From Bacteroidales bacterium (GTDB lineage Bacteria; Bacteroidota; Bacteroidia; Bacteroidales; UBA932), in the NCBI GenBank assembly GCA_017477465.1, contig JAFUVU010000032.1, positions 23,556-87,555 of the forward strand: a DNA stretch of 64,000 bases, written 5' to 3'. Below the pieces are notes generated by a model. The model saw only the letters and a program-made list of their open reading frames with translations, ran no database searches and was not told the DNA's origin. The translations under genes were made by a program, and so were the position numbers. Shown one piece after another: positions 41,092 through 48,800 of the stretch. How positions within the stretch are numbered: the stretch's first letter is position 1; the number at the start of each line of letters is the position of its first letter.

Positions 41092-43358
41092 AGAAGCTGT
41101 TTTTCATATTGCTCTGCATTGTTTCTTTTCAAATGCTTGCGGCTCAGGAGATTAATCCTCCCGGGGGCGTCCACGCCATAGCCATCTTGGTCGAATTCAA
41201 GGACCTCACCTTCAGCACGGAAAACCCTCAGGAGGCAGTGCGGGAGCGTCTGGACAAGACATCGGCCTATTTCCGGGACAATTCAGCCGGCCGGTTCGTC
41301 CTGTCGTTTGACTTGTTCGGCCCCGTGCAATTGGACAAGAAAGTCTCGGCATACGGAAAGGATATGATGGATGCAGGCGTGCGGGTAGGGGATCAGGCTC
41401 CGGAATTGATGCTTGCGGAAGCCTGCGCCGGATTGGACTGCGAGGTGGACTTCTCCTCCTACGATGCCGACGGCGACGGCGTCCTCGACCTTGTAATACT
41501 TGTCTTTGCGGGCTACGACCAGGCCGAAGGCGGCATGTCCGACACCCTTTGGTCACTTGAATGGGACTTCAGGAGGGGGGCATCGGCCGAAACAGCCGCG
41601 GTCAGCTTCGACGGAAAAATACCCGGGCATTTCATAGCGGTTTCCGAGCTTAGAGGAAAGACCGGGGCCGATGCCGCCGGGATAGGCCCTCTTTGCCACG
41701 AAATGGGCCATTTCCTTGGCCTGCCTGATTTTTATGATACCAATGCCGCTATTGGCGGCAATGCCGGGGGAGTCTATTCCTTCTCTCTCATGGGCAATGG
41801 CTTGTACAACGGCGGAGGGGATACGCCGCCATACCTGAATGCCCTTGAGCGTCGCCTCCTTGGGTGGTGGGAAGGGGAAATCCCCATGCTCAAGGAAGGC
41901 GAGAATATCCTCGGCCCCGTTCAGAACGGCTTTGCGGGAATGAGCGCAACGTCGGTGGATGGGGAGTTCTTCCTTTATGAATATCGCGACGGAAGCGGCT
42001 GGGACAGCACTTTGCCCGCGGGCCTCATGATTTACCATGTCGATCAATCGGCCCGCTTGATAGGGGAGGACAGCGCCGCATGGCTATGGAGCAACTGGCG
42101 CGAGAAGAATGCACTGAATGCCACGGCCGGGCATCCTTGTTTCTATGCGGTCCCTTCTTCGGATGCAAGCGCGCTCTCTTTTTCCGCCTCCATGGTGCCC
42201 GGGAATATCGTTTATCCCGGTCTGGGGCAGGTGATTTTTTACGATCCTGTCGATTGGGACGGGGCATATACGGACATCCAGGTCAGCAATATCGGCCTTG
42301 AAGAAGACGGGGCCCATATTTTCGTGCTTACAGATGCCGGAAGGAATATCAACGGCCGGGTAAAAGACACTCAGGGGCGCCCTCTGAGCGGAATAAGCCT
42401 GCAACTGGACGGCGTCCCCGGCGCAAACTTCCTTTCAGGGGCCGACGGTTTCTTTCGCCTAGACATCCCCGAGGGAACTGCCGACAAAATATACTCGCTC
42501 ATCGCAAGCGGCGACGGTTTCCGCCCGCAAAGCGTAGAGGTTGCATTGGAGGACAGGCGCATGATAAGCGTCCCGGTGCAGATGAGGCATGAGGGCCAGG
42601 CCAACGACTTCTCCCTGTCCAAATATGACCGGCATGCCAAGATGGGCTATTTCTCCGTTCCCTCTGTCATCGCGGCAGTGCGGTTTACCGCAGATGATCT
42701 GGCGCCTTACATCGGGCAGCAAATCAAGGAAATATCTTTCTATCCTTATCTGACTCAAGCATTTGAAGGAGAGGTGTTTGTGACGGTCGATTTCGGCCCT
42801 GAGCGGGTGCTAACACAAGCGGTCGAGTCTCTTGGGAAAGGCCCTTATTCCCGTAATTCCGTGGATATTTCAGGGGCGAATCTGCTGATTCCGGAGGGGA
42901 AGGACATCTATATCGGATATGGCTCTTCTCAGCCTGGGGACGGCAGCTTCTATATCGGCACTGTTTATCCTGCGAAAAAGGGGAATAGCTTCTATACCGC
43001 TTTCAGCATGGAAAAGTCCAAATGGGAGGAGCTGTACGTTAAGAGGGCCGGGCTGTATATGGATGTCGCATTGTCGGCTACAGTGTCGGAAAAAACTGAC
43101 GCAGAGTCACTTGCCGATTTGGGCTATCATTACATCGATGCCACTAAGCTGAATTATAAGGCAGGGGAGAGCTTCCCGCTTAAATTGCACGAATCAGCCG
43201 CTGCACCGCTTGAATCTGTAAGCTGGTATCTGGATGATACGCCTGTAAGCGGCGATTCTGTGGTGCTTAATGACGCTGGGAATTATGTGATAAAAGCAAG
43301 CCTCCGCTACCGGGACGGCAGGGAGGAGGTACTTCAAGTAGTAGTTAAGGTAAACTAA
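41088..43358 (+). CDS. Secreted M6-family metalloprotease
   Basis: A 756-residue protein with a signal peptide (MKKLFFILLCIVSFQMLAAQ) and an M6 (immune inhibitor A-like) catalytic domain carrying CHEMGHFLGLPDFYD, with HEMGH at 204-208. YDADGDGVLDLVILVFAGY is a calcium-loop-like segment. After about residue 430 a carboxypeptidase-regulatory-like domain follows (NGRVKDTQGRPLSGISLQLDG), then a beta-rich region and a C-terminal Ig/PKD-like domain ending KVN. I see no T9SS sorting domain. It cleaves extracellular proteins, with targets unknown. The end overlaps rlmD by 4 nt. Confidence 0.88.
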   Translation: MKKLFFILLCIVSFQMLAAQEINPPGGVHAIAILVEFKDLTFSTENPQEAVRERLDKTSAYFRDNSAGRFVLSFDLFGPVQLDKKVSAYGKDMMDAGVRVGDQAPELMLAEACAGLDCEVDFSSYDADGDGVLDLVILVFAGYDQAEGGMSDTLWSLEWDFRRGASAETAAVSFDGKIPGHFIAVSELRGKTGADAAGIGPLCHEMGHFLGLPDFYDTNAAIGGNAGGVYSFSLMGNGLYNGGGDTPPYLNALERRLLGWWEGEIPMLKEGENILGPVQNGFAGMSATSVDGEFFLYEYRDGSGWDSTLPAGLMIYHVDQSARLIGEDSAAWLWSNWREKNALNATAGHPCFYAVPSSDASALSFSASMVPGNIVYPGLGQVIFYDPVDWDGAYTDIQVSNIGLEEDGAHIFVLTDAGRNINGRVKDTQGRPLSGISLQLDGVPGANFLSGADGFFRLDIPEGTADKIYSLIASGDGFRPQSVEVALEDRRMISVPVQMRHEGQANDFSLSKYDRHAKMGYFSVPSVIAAVRFTADDLAPYIGQQIKEISFYPYLTQAFEGEVFVTVDFGPERVLTQAVESLGKGPYSRNSVDISGANLLIPEGKDIYIGYGSSQPGDGSFYIGTVYPAKKGNSFYTAFSMEKSKWEELYVKRAGLYMDVALSATVSEKTDAESLADLGYHYIDATKLNYKAGESFPLKLHESAAAPLESVSWYLDDTPVSGDSVVLNDAGNYVIKASLRYRDGREEVLQVVVKVN

Positions 43359-44755
43359 GCTTTTCTCTTAAGAGCTACAACGTTTTCTACGTGCATCGTG
43401 TGCGGGAACATGTCCACGGGCTGGACGGCTGTAATCTCGTACATGCTGCACAGGATGCTGAGATCCCGGGCTTGCGAAGCGGGGTTGCAGCTTACGTAAA
43501 CCATTCTTTCCGGGGCGGCCTTCAGGATAACTTGCGCCACATCCGGATGAATACCGGCTCTGGGAGGGTCAAGAATGATTACGTCCGGTTTTCCGTGCTC
43601 GTTAATGAAGTCTTCGTTAAGGACGTCTTTCATGTCTCCTGCAAAGAATTCGCAGTTGCTGATTCCGTTGCCGGCGGCATTGACTTTGGCATCTTCTATT
43701 GCTTCCGGAACGTACTCGATGCCAATCACTTTACTGGCTTTTGCGCTTACGAACTGGGCGATAGTGCCTGTGCCGGTGTACAGGTCATAGACTACCTCCG
43801 TTCCTTGCAGTGCGGCGAATTCCCTGGCCACGCTGTAAAGGCGGTAAGCCTGAGGCGAATTTGTCTGGTAGAAAGACTTGGGACCAATCTTGAAGCGGAG
43901 TCCTTCCATTGTTTCGTAGATGGCGTCAGCTCCTTTGTATAGGATAGGGGACTGGTCTGATATTGAGTCGTTTAACTTCTCGTTAATTACGTAATACAGG
44001 CTTGTAATCTCCGGGAAACGGGCCGATACTGCATCCAGAAGGGCTGTTCTGGGGGCTTCGTCGGGTTTTGCGAAGCAGAGGATTAGCATTACCTGGCCGT
44101 CTTCCGTTGTGCGGATGAACATGTTGCGGAAAAAGCCCCGGTTTTCGCGGATATTATAGAATTCCAGGCCGTTTTCAAGGCAGAAGTTCTTGATAAACAG
44201 GCGAATAGCATTTGAGGGCTCTTTTTGCAGATGGCACTGCTTAATATCCAGCACTTTATCGAAGAACTTGCCCACATGGAAGCCAAGTCCCGGTTCTATG
44301 AGTTCCGGATCCTCGGTTTTTAACAGCCAGCGTTTATTGGAAGCGCTGAATTCCAGTTTGTTACGGTAATATTTGGTTTTCTCTGAGGGGAGTGTGGGCC
44401 TGATTTCCGGAACGTCCAGATGGCCTATGCGGACCAGCTGATCTTCGACCTGCCTGCGTTTGGCTTCCAATTGCATGGAATAGGGAAGCGGTTGCCATCG
44501 GCAGCCACCGCAAATGCCGAAATGTTCGCAGAAGGGTTCAAGTCTGTCGGCGGAAGGCTGTACCATGCGTTTGATAAAGCCTTCCATGTAGTTCTTTTTC
44601 TTTTTGTAAACCTGGATGTCCACGATGTCGCCGGGTACGGCAAAATCTACGAAGACGACCATTCCATCGACCCTGGCTATTGCTTTGCCTTCTGCGGCTA
44701 CTGATTCTATTGTGACGTTCTCCAGGAGAAGGTCAAGTTTCTTTTTACGCGTCAT
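43355..44755 (-). CDS. rlmD: 23S rRNA (uracil-5-)-methyltransferase, RlmD/RumA family
   Basis: A 466-residue protein with an N-terminal TRAM domain (LLENVTIESVAAEGKAIARVDGMVVFVDFAVPGDIVDIQV), an iron-sulfur cluster region CEHFGICGGCRW with a further Cys in KQCHL, and a C-terminal methyltransferase with DLYTGTGTIAQF, ILDPPRAGIHP and the catalytic VYVSCNPASQARDL. This family methylates uracil 5 in 23S rRNA (U1939 for RlmD) or U54 of tRNA; assignment to the exact site is by homology only. Confidence 0.92.
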   Translation of the reverse strand: MTRKKKLDLLLENVTIESVAAEGKAIARVDGMVVFVDFAVPGDIVDIQVYKKKKNYMEGFIKRMVQPSADRLEPFCEHFGICGGCRWQPLPYSMQLEAKRRQVEDQLVRIGHLDVPEIRPTLPSEKTKYYRNKLEFSASNKRWLLKTEDPELIEPGLGFHVGKFFDKVLDIKQCHLQKEPSNAIRLFIKNFCLENGLEFYNIRENRGFFRNMFIRTTEDGQVMLILCFAKPDEAPRTALLDAVSARFPEITSLYYVINEKLNDSISDQSPILYKGADAIYETMEGLRFKIGPKSFYQTNSPQAYRLYSVAREFAALQGTEVVYDLYTGTGTIAQFVSAKASKVIGIEYVPEAIEDAKVNAAGNGISNCEFFAGDMKDVLNEDFINEHGKPDVIILDPPRAGIHPDVAQVILKAAPERMVYVSCNPASQARDLSILCSMYEITAVQPVDMFPHTMHVENVVALKRKA

Positions 44756-44837
44756 TTTTCTTAAATTGGCAGACAGGGGAATGCTCCCATATTGTCAACT
44801 TAACATAATATAAATTGTGTAACAAAATAGCAATATG

Positions 44838-46010
44838 CTAGATTTCGTTATTTTCCAGCATTTCCTTGCTCTGTACGGGATTGCTGTAGATGTGGAGCAA
44901 AATATCGGCAAGATCTCTTCTGTCAAGATCCGGTTCCACCTTCATGAGCTGTGCGGCTATGTACGATCTGAATTCTTCCTGATCTTCTTTTGTGTAGTGG
45001 TCTGCGTATTTTGTTGTCTTGTTGACGCTGTCGTACGCCATGTAATTTGTTTTCCAGAGTTTGTAGCCTGCAATTATCCTGCGGTCCATCGCGTGGCGGA
45101 TCGATTGGTAGCGGTCGTTCTTGTCGCAGGCTGACGCTATACGGATTTCTTCTTCGCTCAGAGGATCGCCGAAATTTAGATGGACATTGCCTTTGTTCTG
45201 CTTTATGCCGACCATGATGCTTTGCAGATCCTCGTCTTCCGATTTCACGTAGGTTCTGGTGCGCGAGATAAGTTTTTCACGGGCTTTGAGCACGTCGCAG
45301 GGCTCGTATTCGTACGAAATGCTGATGGGAACGATGCTGAGTTCCTTGAAGTTTTGTACGAAATCGCCTGTCCCGCTCATGTCCAGCATTTTCAGAAGGC
45401 CTTGTTCCGTTGTATCGGTGCCGTCTTTTGTGCGGCCCTGACGCTGCGCAATCCAGACTGAACCTGCGCCGCTGGTAATGGTTTCGCGGATGTATTTGGA
45501 CAGCAGCTGCGAAGACAGGTACAGCTCCCTTGCCGATATGCCGCGAATTACCTTAATCATTCTGTTTGAACGGATTAGCAGCTCAATAGTTTTGCTTTTG
45601 AGCAGATTGTCGCCTACGCAGATTTGAGTGGCCGGAAGGCCGTTGGAAAGGAGTATGAGCTGCGTAAAAGCCGGATCCAGGATTATATCCCGGTGGTTGG
45701 ACATTGCTAAATAGTTATGTCCCAGGGCTTTAACCTTTTCTATGCCCTCGTAGGAGAAGTCCTTGACTGTTGTGTCTATGACCCACTGTATGGCTTTCGA
45801 CATGACGGCCTGCTGGAACTGGTCCACCGTGTGGATGTTGCAGAGAAGGTCCCTCAGATAAGTGTAGGGCTGATCCGGGAATATGTACTTTGATATCCAG
45901 GGAACATTGGGATGGTTTGCCACACGTGAAAGGGCGGCGTCGGCTTCCTGATCATTGAATGGAGCTATGTCACCGAAGGGCGACTGGTCCTGTTTTTCTA
46001 TTTCGTTCAT
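44838..46010 (-). CDS. Acyltransferase (PlsC-like), glycerophospholipid type
   Basis: A 390-residue protein with an acyltransferase block GHNYLAMSNHRDIILDPAF (H-x5-D), the second block GSVWIAQRQGRTKDG, and LSIVPISISYEYEPCD. Similar Bacteroidales proteins are annotated as lysophospholipid or 1-acylglycerol-3-phosphate acyltransferases. I start it at 46010 (MNEIEKQDQSPFGD): the frame continues further upstream for 184 codons but that part overlaps queA and is compositionally unlike coding sequence. A full promoter lies 4 nt before the ATG, inside the end of queA. Confidence 0.8.
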   Translation of the reverse strand: MNEIEKQDQSPFGDIAPFNDQEADAALSRVANHPNVPWISKYIFPDQPYTYLRDLLCNIHTVDQFQQAVMSKAIQWVIDTTVKDFSYEGIEKVKALGHNYLAMSNHRDIILDPAFTQLILLSNGLPATQICVGDNLLKSKTIELLIRSNRMIKVIRGISARELYLSSQLLSKYIRETITSGAGSVWIAQRQGRTKDGTDTTEQGLLKMLDMSGTGDFVQNFKELSIVPISISYEYEPCDVLKAREKLISRTRTYVKSEDEDLQSIMVGIKQNKGNVHLNFGDPLSEEEIRIASACDKNDRYQSIRHAMDRRIIAGYKLWKTNYMAYDSVNKTTKYADHYTKEDQEEFRSYIAAQLMKVEPDLDRRDLADILLHIYSNPVQSKEMLENNEI

Positions 46011-46014
46011 ACTA

Positions 46015-46045
46015 CAAAAATACAAAAAAATTATGCTCTTTCCAA
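46015..46045 (-). promoter_or_regulatory. Promoter inside the queA 3' end, 4 nt before the acyltransferase ATG
   Basis: On the minus strand TTG (46045-46043), a 20-nt spacer and TATTTTTG (46022-46015), ending 4 nt before the ATG at 46010. The -33 element lies within the last codons of queA (queA ends at 46031). Confidence 0.6.
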
Positions 46046-47239
46046 TAAGGAACTGTCTCCGTAGCTTAGGAAGCGGAAACCATGCCCTAGGGCATAGTCG
46101 TAAATAGTTCTCCAGTCCCCGTTTACGAAGGCCGACACAAGCAGGATAAGAGTGCTTTCGGGTTGATGGAAATTGGTCACCAGCATATCCACAATGCGGA
46201 ATTTGAAGCCGGGAACGATGATGATGCGTGTACCGGCTACAAGGCTGTCTTTGCCGCTGCGGTTCAGATAATCGACAATGGCGCCGAGGGCTTCTTCTGT
46301 GGAATAGCCGTACTCGCGGGTATAGGGTGCCCATTGGTCCACATCGGCAGGCTCTCCCCTTTCTATACAGCTTACGCCTATGTAATAGAGCGATTCCAGG
46401 GTGCGAACTGACGTTGTGCCGACAGCGATGAGCGGAGATTTCCTGTCTCTGAGGCGCTCCAGCAGGGATTTTGAGACCACGAAGGGTTCGCGGTGCATCG
46501 GGTGCTCCGACACCAGCGAACTCTTGACTGGCAGGAAGGTTCCGGCGCCGACGTGCAGGCACACCGTCTCCATGTCGATTCCCTTGCTGCGTATATTGTC
46601 GAGGACCGCCTGGGTGAAATGCAGTCCGGCCGTAGGTGCTGCAACTGAGCCTCTTATGTGGGCGTAAAGCGTCTGGTAGCGCTCCAGGTCGATTGGTTCG
46701 GACTCTCTGTTCAGATATGGAGGAATAGGAACCGTGCCGGCAATGTCCAGGACATTGGAGAATGGCGAATTATCTTCCCATGAGAAGCTGACTATACCGG
46801 TCTGTCCTTCCCTGTTCACCAGATCGGCATGCAAGCCCAGGGCCGATATCTTAGGGTTGTTGCCGGGATTATAAAGGTGAAGCGTGTCCTCCTTCCACTT
46901 TTTTGCATTGCCGATAACGCATTTCCAGCTGCAGCTTTTGGTGGCGGCGAAGGCAAGATTATACTCGCAGGGATTTACGGGTTCGAGACAAAAGATCTCG
47001 ATGATTGCACCGCTCTCCCTTTGGAAATGCAGACGCGCCGGGACTACTTTTGTATCGTTGAAAACCATCAATGCACCTTTGGGCAACAAATCCGGCAACT
47101 GGCGGAAGATGTATTCTCCGACTTTGCCGTTTTTGTAATGGAGGAGCTTTGATGCGTCACGCTCTGCTAGCGGATATTTCGCTATTCTGGAGCTGTCCAG
47201 GCCGTAATTGTAATCTTCAATATGAATTTCAGGTATCAT
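46031..47239 (-). CDS. queA: S-adenosylmethionine:tRNA ribosyltransferase-isomerase
   Basis: A 402-residue QueA. It converts preQ1 on tRNA into epoxyqueuosine using the ribosyl part of SAM, the step after Tgt. Signatures: YPLAERDASKLL, DLLPKGALMVFNDTKVVPARL, the HLHVGAG-type region (VCLHVGAGTFLPVK), APTAGLHFT and LITNFH-like LVTNFHQPESTLILLVSAF. It is longer than the E. coli protein (about 350), which is usual in Bacteroidota. The start at 47239 (MIPEIHIEDYNYGLD) follows a -7 box by 19 nt. Confidence 0.95.
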   Translation of the reverse strand: MIPEIHIEDYNYGLDSSRIAKYPLAERDASKLLHYKNGKVGEYIFRQLPDLLPKGALMVFNDTKVVPARLHFQRESGAIIEIFCLEPVNPCEYNLAFAATKSCSWKCVIGNAKKWKEDTLHLYNPGNNPKISALGLHADLVNREGQTGIVSFSWEDNSPFSNVLDIAGTVPIPPYLNRESEPIDLERYQTLYAHIRGSVAAPTAGLHFTQAVLDNIRSKGIDMETVCLHVGAGTFLPVKSSLVSEHPMHREPFVVSKSLLERLRDRKSPLIAVGTTSVRTLESLYYIGVSCIERGEPADVDQWAPYTREYGYSTEEALGAIVDYLNRSGKDSLVAGTRIIIVPGFKFRIVDMLVTNFHQPESTLILLVSAFVNGDWRTIYDYALGHGFRFLSYGDSSLLERA

Positions 47240-47258
47240 GAAATTTCTAAATTTTGCC

Positions 47259-47266
47259 CAAAGGTA
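47259..47266 (-). promoter_or_regulatory. -7 promoter box for queA
   Basis: TACCTTTG on the minus strand, ending 19 nt before the ATG at 47239. Confidence 0.5.
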
Positions 47267-47309
47267 CACTATTTATCGCGAATTCTGAAATCTCGCACGA
47301 GGAATAAAA

Positions 47310-47375
47310 TGTAAACGCTTCATGTTTACAAAAGTGAAATATGTAAACCGTGAGATATCTTCACATTTGTAAAGT
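47310..47375. promoter_or_regulatory. Four TGTAAA(C/G) half-sites upstream of queA
   Basis: TGTAAAC (47310-47316) and GTTTACA (47324-47330) form a dyad with a 7-nt spacer; TGTAAAC recurs at 47342-47348 and TGTAAAG at 47369-47375. They lie about 44-110 nt upstream of the queA -7 box. The repetition suggests binding sites for a regulator, perhaps the nearby XRE protein; no binding evidence exists. Confidence 0.45.
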
Positions 47376-47398
47376 ATATTCAGAACGGCGAGGCGGTG

Positions 47399-47417
47399 TT
47401 TTAGCACGTTGCTAAAA
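47399..47417. promoter_or_regulatory. Palindrome TTTTAGCA-CGT-TGCTAAAA
   Basis: Perfect 8-bp arms around CGT. A third half-site TGCTAAAAA occurs at 47462-47470. A plausible operator for the divergently placed XRE gene, not followed by a T-run on the correct side for a terminator. Confidence 0.45.
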
Positions 47418-47679
47418 TAGTATAAAAATAATTTATGGTGATTTTTGCAAGTTTTATAATTTGCTAAAAATCAGTTGTTTATTTATGTTTATATGAAATA
47501 TAACTTTGCAAATGCGCCATTGTGGCCCAAAATGCGTTGTCCAAGGGGCTAAATTGGGGCTATTTATAATATATTATTTGCAGATAATCAGATATTTATA
47601 AATCTTATTTAAATAAATACTTAGGTGAGTTACTCCCCTATTATTCGGCTATCCCCTTCCTTTTCCCAGTCCTGAGTCA

Positions 47680-47711
47680 TTTGGATTATTCTGATAATAT
47701 TTTTATTTTTG
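47680..47711 (+). promoter_or_regulatory. Full promoter of the XRE regulator gene
   Basis: TTTG (47680-47683), a 20-nt spacer and TATTTTTG (47704-47711) match the Bacteroidota consensus. The box ends 20 nt before the ATG at 47732. Confidence 0.65.
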
Positions 47712-47731
47712 TGAAAACATAATTTAGAAAT

Positions 47732-48079
47732 ATGAATCGCCGATTATTGCAATTTCTGCAGGCCGAAAATATAACGCAAACTCAACTTGCCGACATTCTC
47801 TCCGTCGCCCGCGGCAGCGTGTCGCATATCTTGGCAGGAAGAAATCGGCCAGGCTATGATTTCCTGGAGAGTTTGCTGCTTCACTTCCCCTCTTTGAATC
47901 TTGAATGGCTCATGACCGGGAAAGGCAAAATGTACAAGGAAACGTCGCCTGAGCAGGAAGAATCGGCCTCTCAGCTGGATCTTTTCCCTCCCAGGACGCC
48001 TTCTGCGGGCCGCAGAGTGGAAAGAATTCTCGTATTCTACAACGACAATACCTACCAAGAGTTCAATCCTACGGAATAA
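47732..48079 (+). CDS. XRE-family helix-turn-helix regulator
   Basis: A 115-residue protein with an N-terminal HTH (ENITQTQLADILSVARGSVSHILAGRNRPGYDFLESLLLHFPSLNLEWLMTGKGKMYK, about residues 11-68), the layout of the phage-repressor-like regulators common in Bacteroidales. The C-terminal 45 residues are charged and unstructured-looking, with no peptidase domain. It has its own promoter and a long, repeat-containing upstream region, which fits self-regulation. Confidence 0.88.
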   Translation: MNRRLLQFLQAENITQTQLADILSVARGSVSHILAGRNRPGYDFLESLLLHFPSLNLEWLMTGKGKMYKETSPEQEESASQLDLFPPRTPSAGRRVERILVFYNDNTYQEFNPTE

Positions 48080-48084
48080 TTTGC

Positions 48085-48092
48085 TATATTTG
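48085..48092 (+). promoter_or_regulatory. -7 promoter box for the DHOD-like gene and cinA
   Basis: TATATTTG followed by CG, 27 nt before the ATG at 48120 and just after the XRE stop. No -33 partner at ideal spacing. Confidence 0.45.
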
Positions 48093-48119
48093 CGTGCGTT
48101 TGATAGCGTACGTCAGTAA

Positions 48120-48800
48120 ATGTTCAGGCTTTTCAGAAAAGACAGCGGCCTTTTAGTACGTGAAGTGGCCGGCATCAGCTTCCGCAATCCCCTGGGTGTC
48201 TTCTATTCAGAGGCCGGACGCCATTTTGCCTCTGCAAAACGCACAAACGCGGCGTTTATCACGCTTTCTCCGCCCTCCGGCGGCATCCTTCAGTGGATAG
48301 GCCAGTTGCAGGATTATCGCTCCAAATGCGTCCTTGCGGTCAATTTATCGGCCGATATCCAGCGTTCCTTCTCCCTGGTGTACGATTTCGCGGATCTGAT
48401 AGTACTGGCACCGGACAGCGACAACGGCATAGATGCAACAGATATTGCCGACACTCAACACCTTATTGACGAAGTAGTAAGCCTTCGCCTTTGCTATGAG
48501 CGCTATACTCCAATCTTTCTGAGGCTTTCCCATGGCCTGACGGAGGAAGAATTGCGTTCGCTTCTCTCATCGTGCCAGATGAGCGGCGTGGACGGCGCTT
48601 TCGTTCCCGGAAAACGCATGCTTTCCTTGGCAAAGGAAATAACCCTTGGCCGCTTCCCTCTTGTAGGAGTGGCCGACACACAGGAAGAAGCCCTGGAAAT
48701 GATTCAGGAGGGCTATCCCCTGGTGGAAACGAAGCTAAAGCCGGTAGCAGCCTGCAAGCTTCTGAAAACAATTGAAAATCAAGCTCAAAATAAGAAATGA
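48120..48800 (+). CDS. Short dihydroorotate dehydrogenase-like beta/alpha barrel protein
   Basis: The 226-residue protein begins like class-2 dihydroorotate dehydrogenase (VREVAGISFRNPLGV) and has TIM-barrel-like segments (KCVLAVNLSADI, TPIFLRLSHGLTEEELRSLLSSCQMSGVDGAFVPGKRM, FPLVGVADTQEEALEMIQEGYPLVET). It is about 100 residues shorter than PyrD and lacks the conserved catalytic Ser and FMN-binding GGIxS region. It is probably a degenerate paralogue with another role, seen as a neighbour of cinA in Bacteroidales. It overlaps cinA by 4 nt. Confidence 0.7.
   Translation: MFRLFRKDSGLLVREVAGISFRNPLGVFYSEAGRHFASAKRTNAAFITLSPPSGGILQWIGQLQDYRSKCVLAVNLSADIQRSFSLVYDFADLIVLAPDSDNGIDATDIADTQHLIDEVVSLRLCYERYTPIFLRLSHGLTEEELRSLLSSCQMSGVDGAFVPGKRMLSLAKEITLGRFPLVGVADTQEEALEMIQEGYPLVETKLKPVAACKLLKTIENQAQNKK

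Larger units (their letters stand above)
47240..47731. other. 492-bp AT-rich intergenic region with repeated short motifs
   Basis: This is the longest non-coding stretch in the window, between divergent queA and the XRE regulator gene. It has promoter boxes on both strands, four TGTAAA(C/G)-type sequences near queA (47310-47375), a TTTTAGCA/TGCTAAAA palindrome (47399-47417) with a third TGCTAAAA-type half-site near 47462, and a 12-bp palindrome TTATTTAAATAA near 47607. A 29-codon ORF follows a -7-like box (see findings). I see no tRNA or known riboswitch. Confidence 0.6.

Noticed and set aside
41088-43358. Type IX secretion substrate
   Set aside because: The C-terminus ends in an Ig-like strand (VLQVVVKVN) without the conserved T9SS sorting-domain motifs.
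46011-46562. 184-codon N-terminal extension of the acyltransferase
   Set aside because: It overlaps queA in another frame, is Arg/Pro-rich and unlike the rest; the promoter and ATG at 46010 fit better.
47240-47731. Replication origin
   Set aside because: The region is AT-rich but I find no DnaA-box cluster (TTATNCACA) and no dnaA, dnaN or gidA neighbours.
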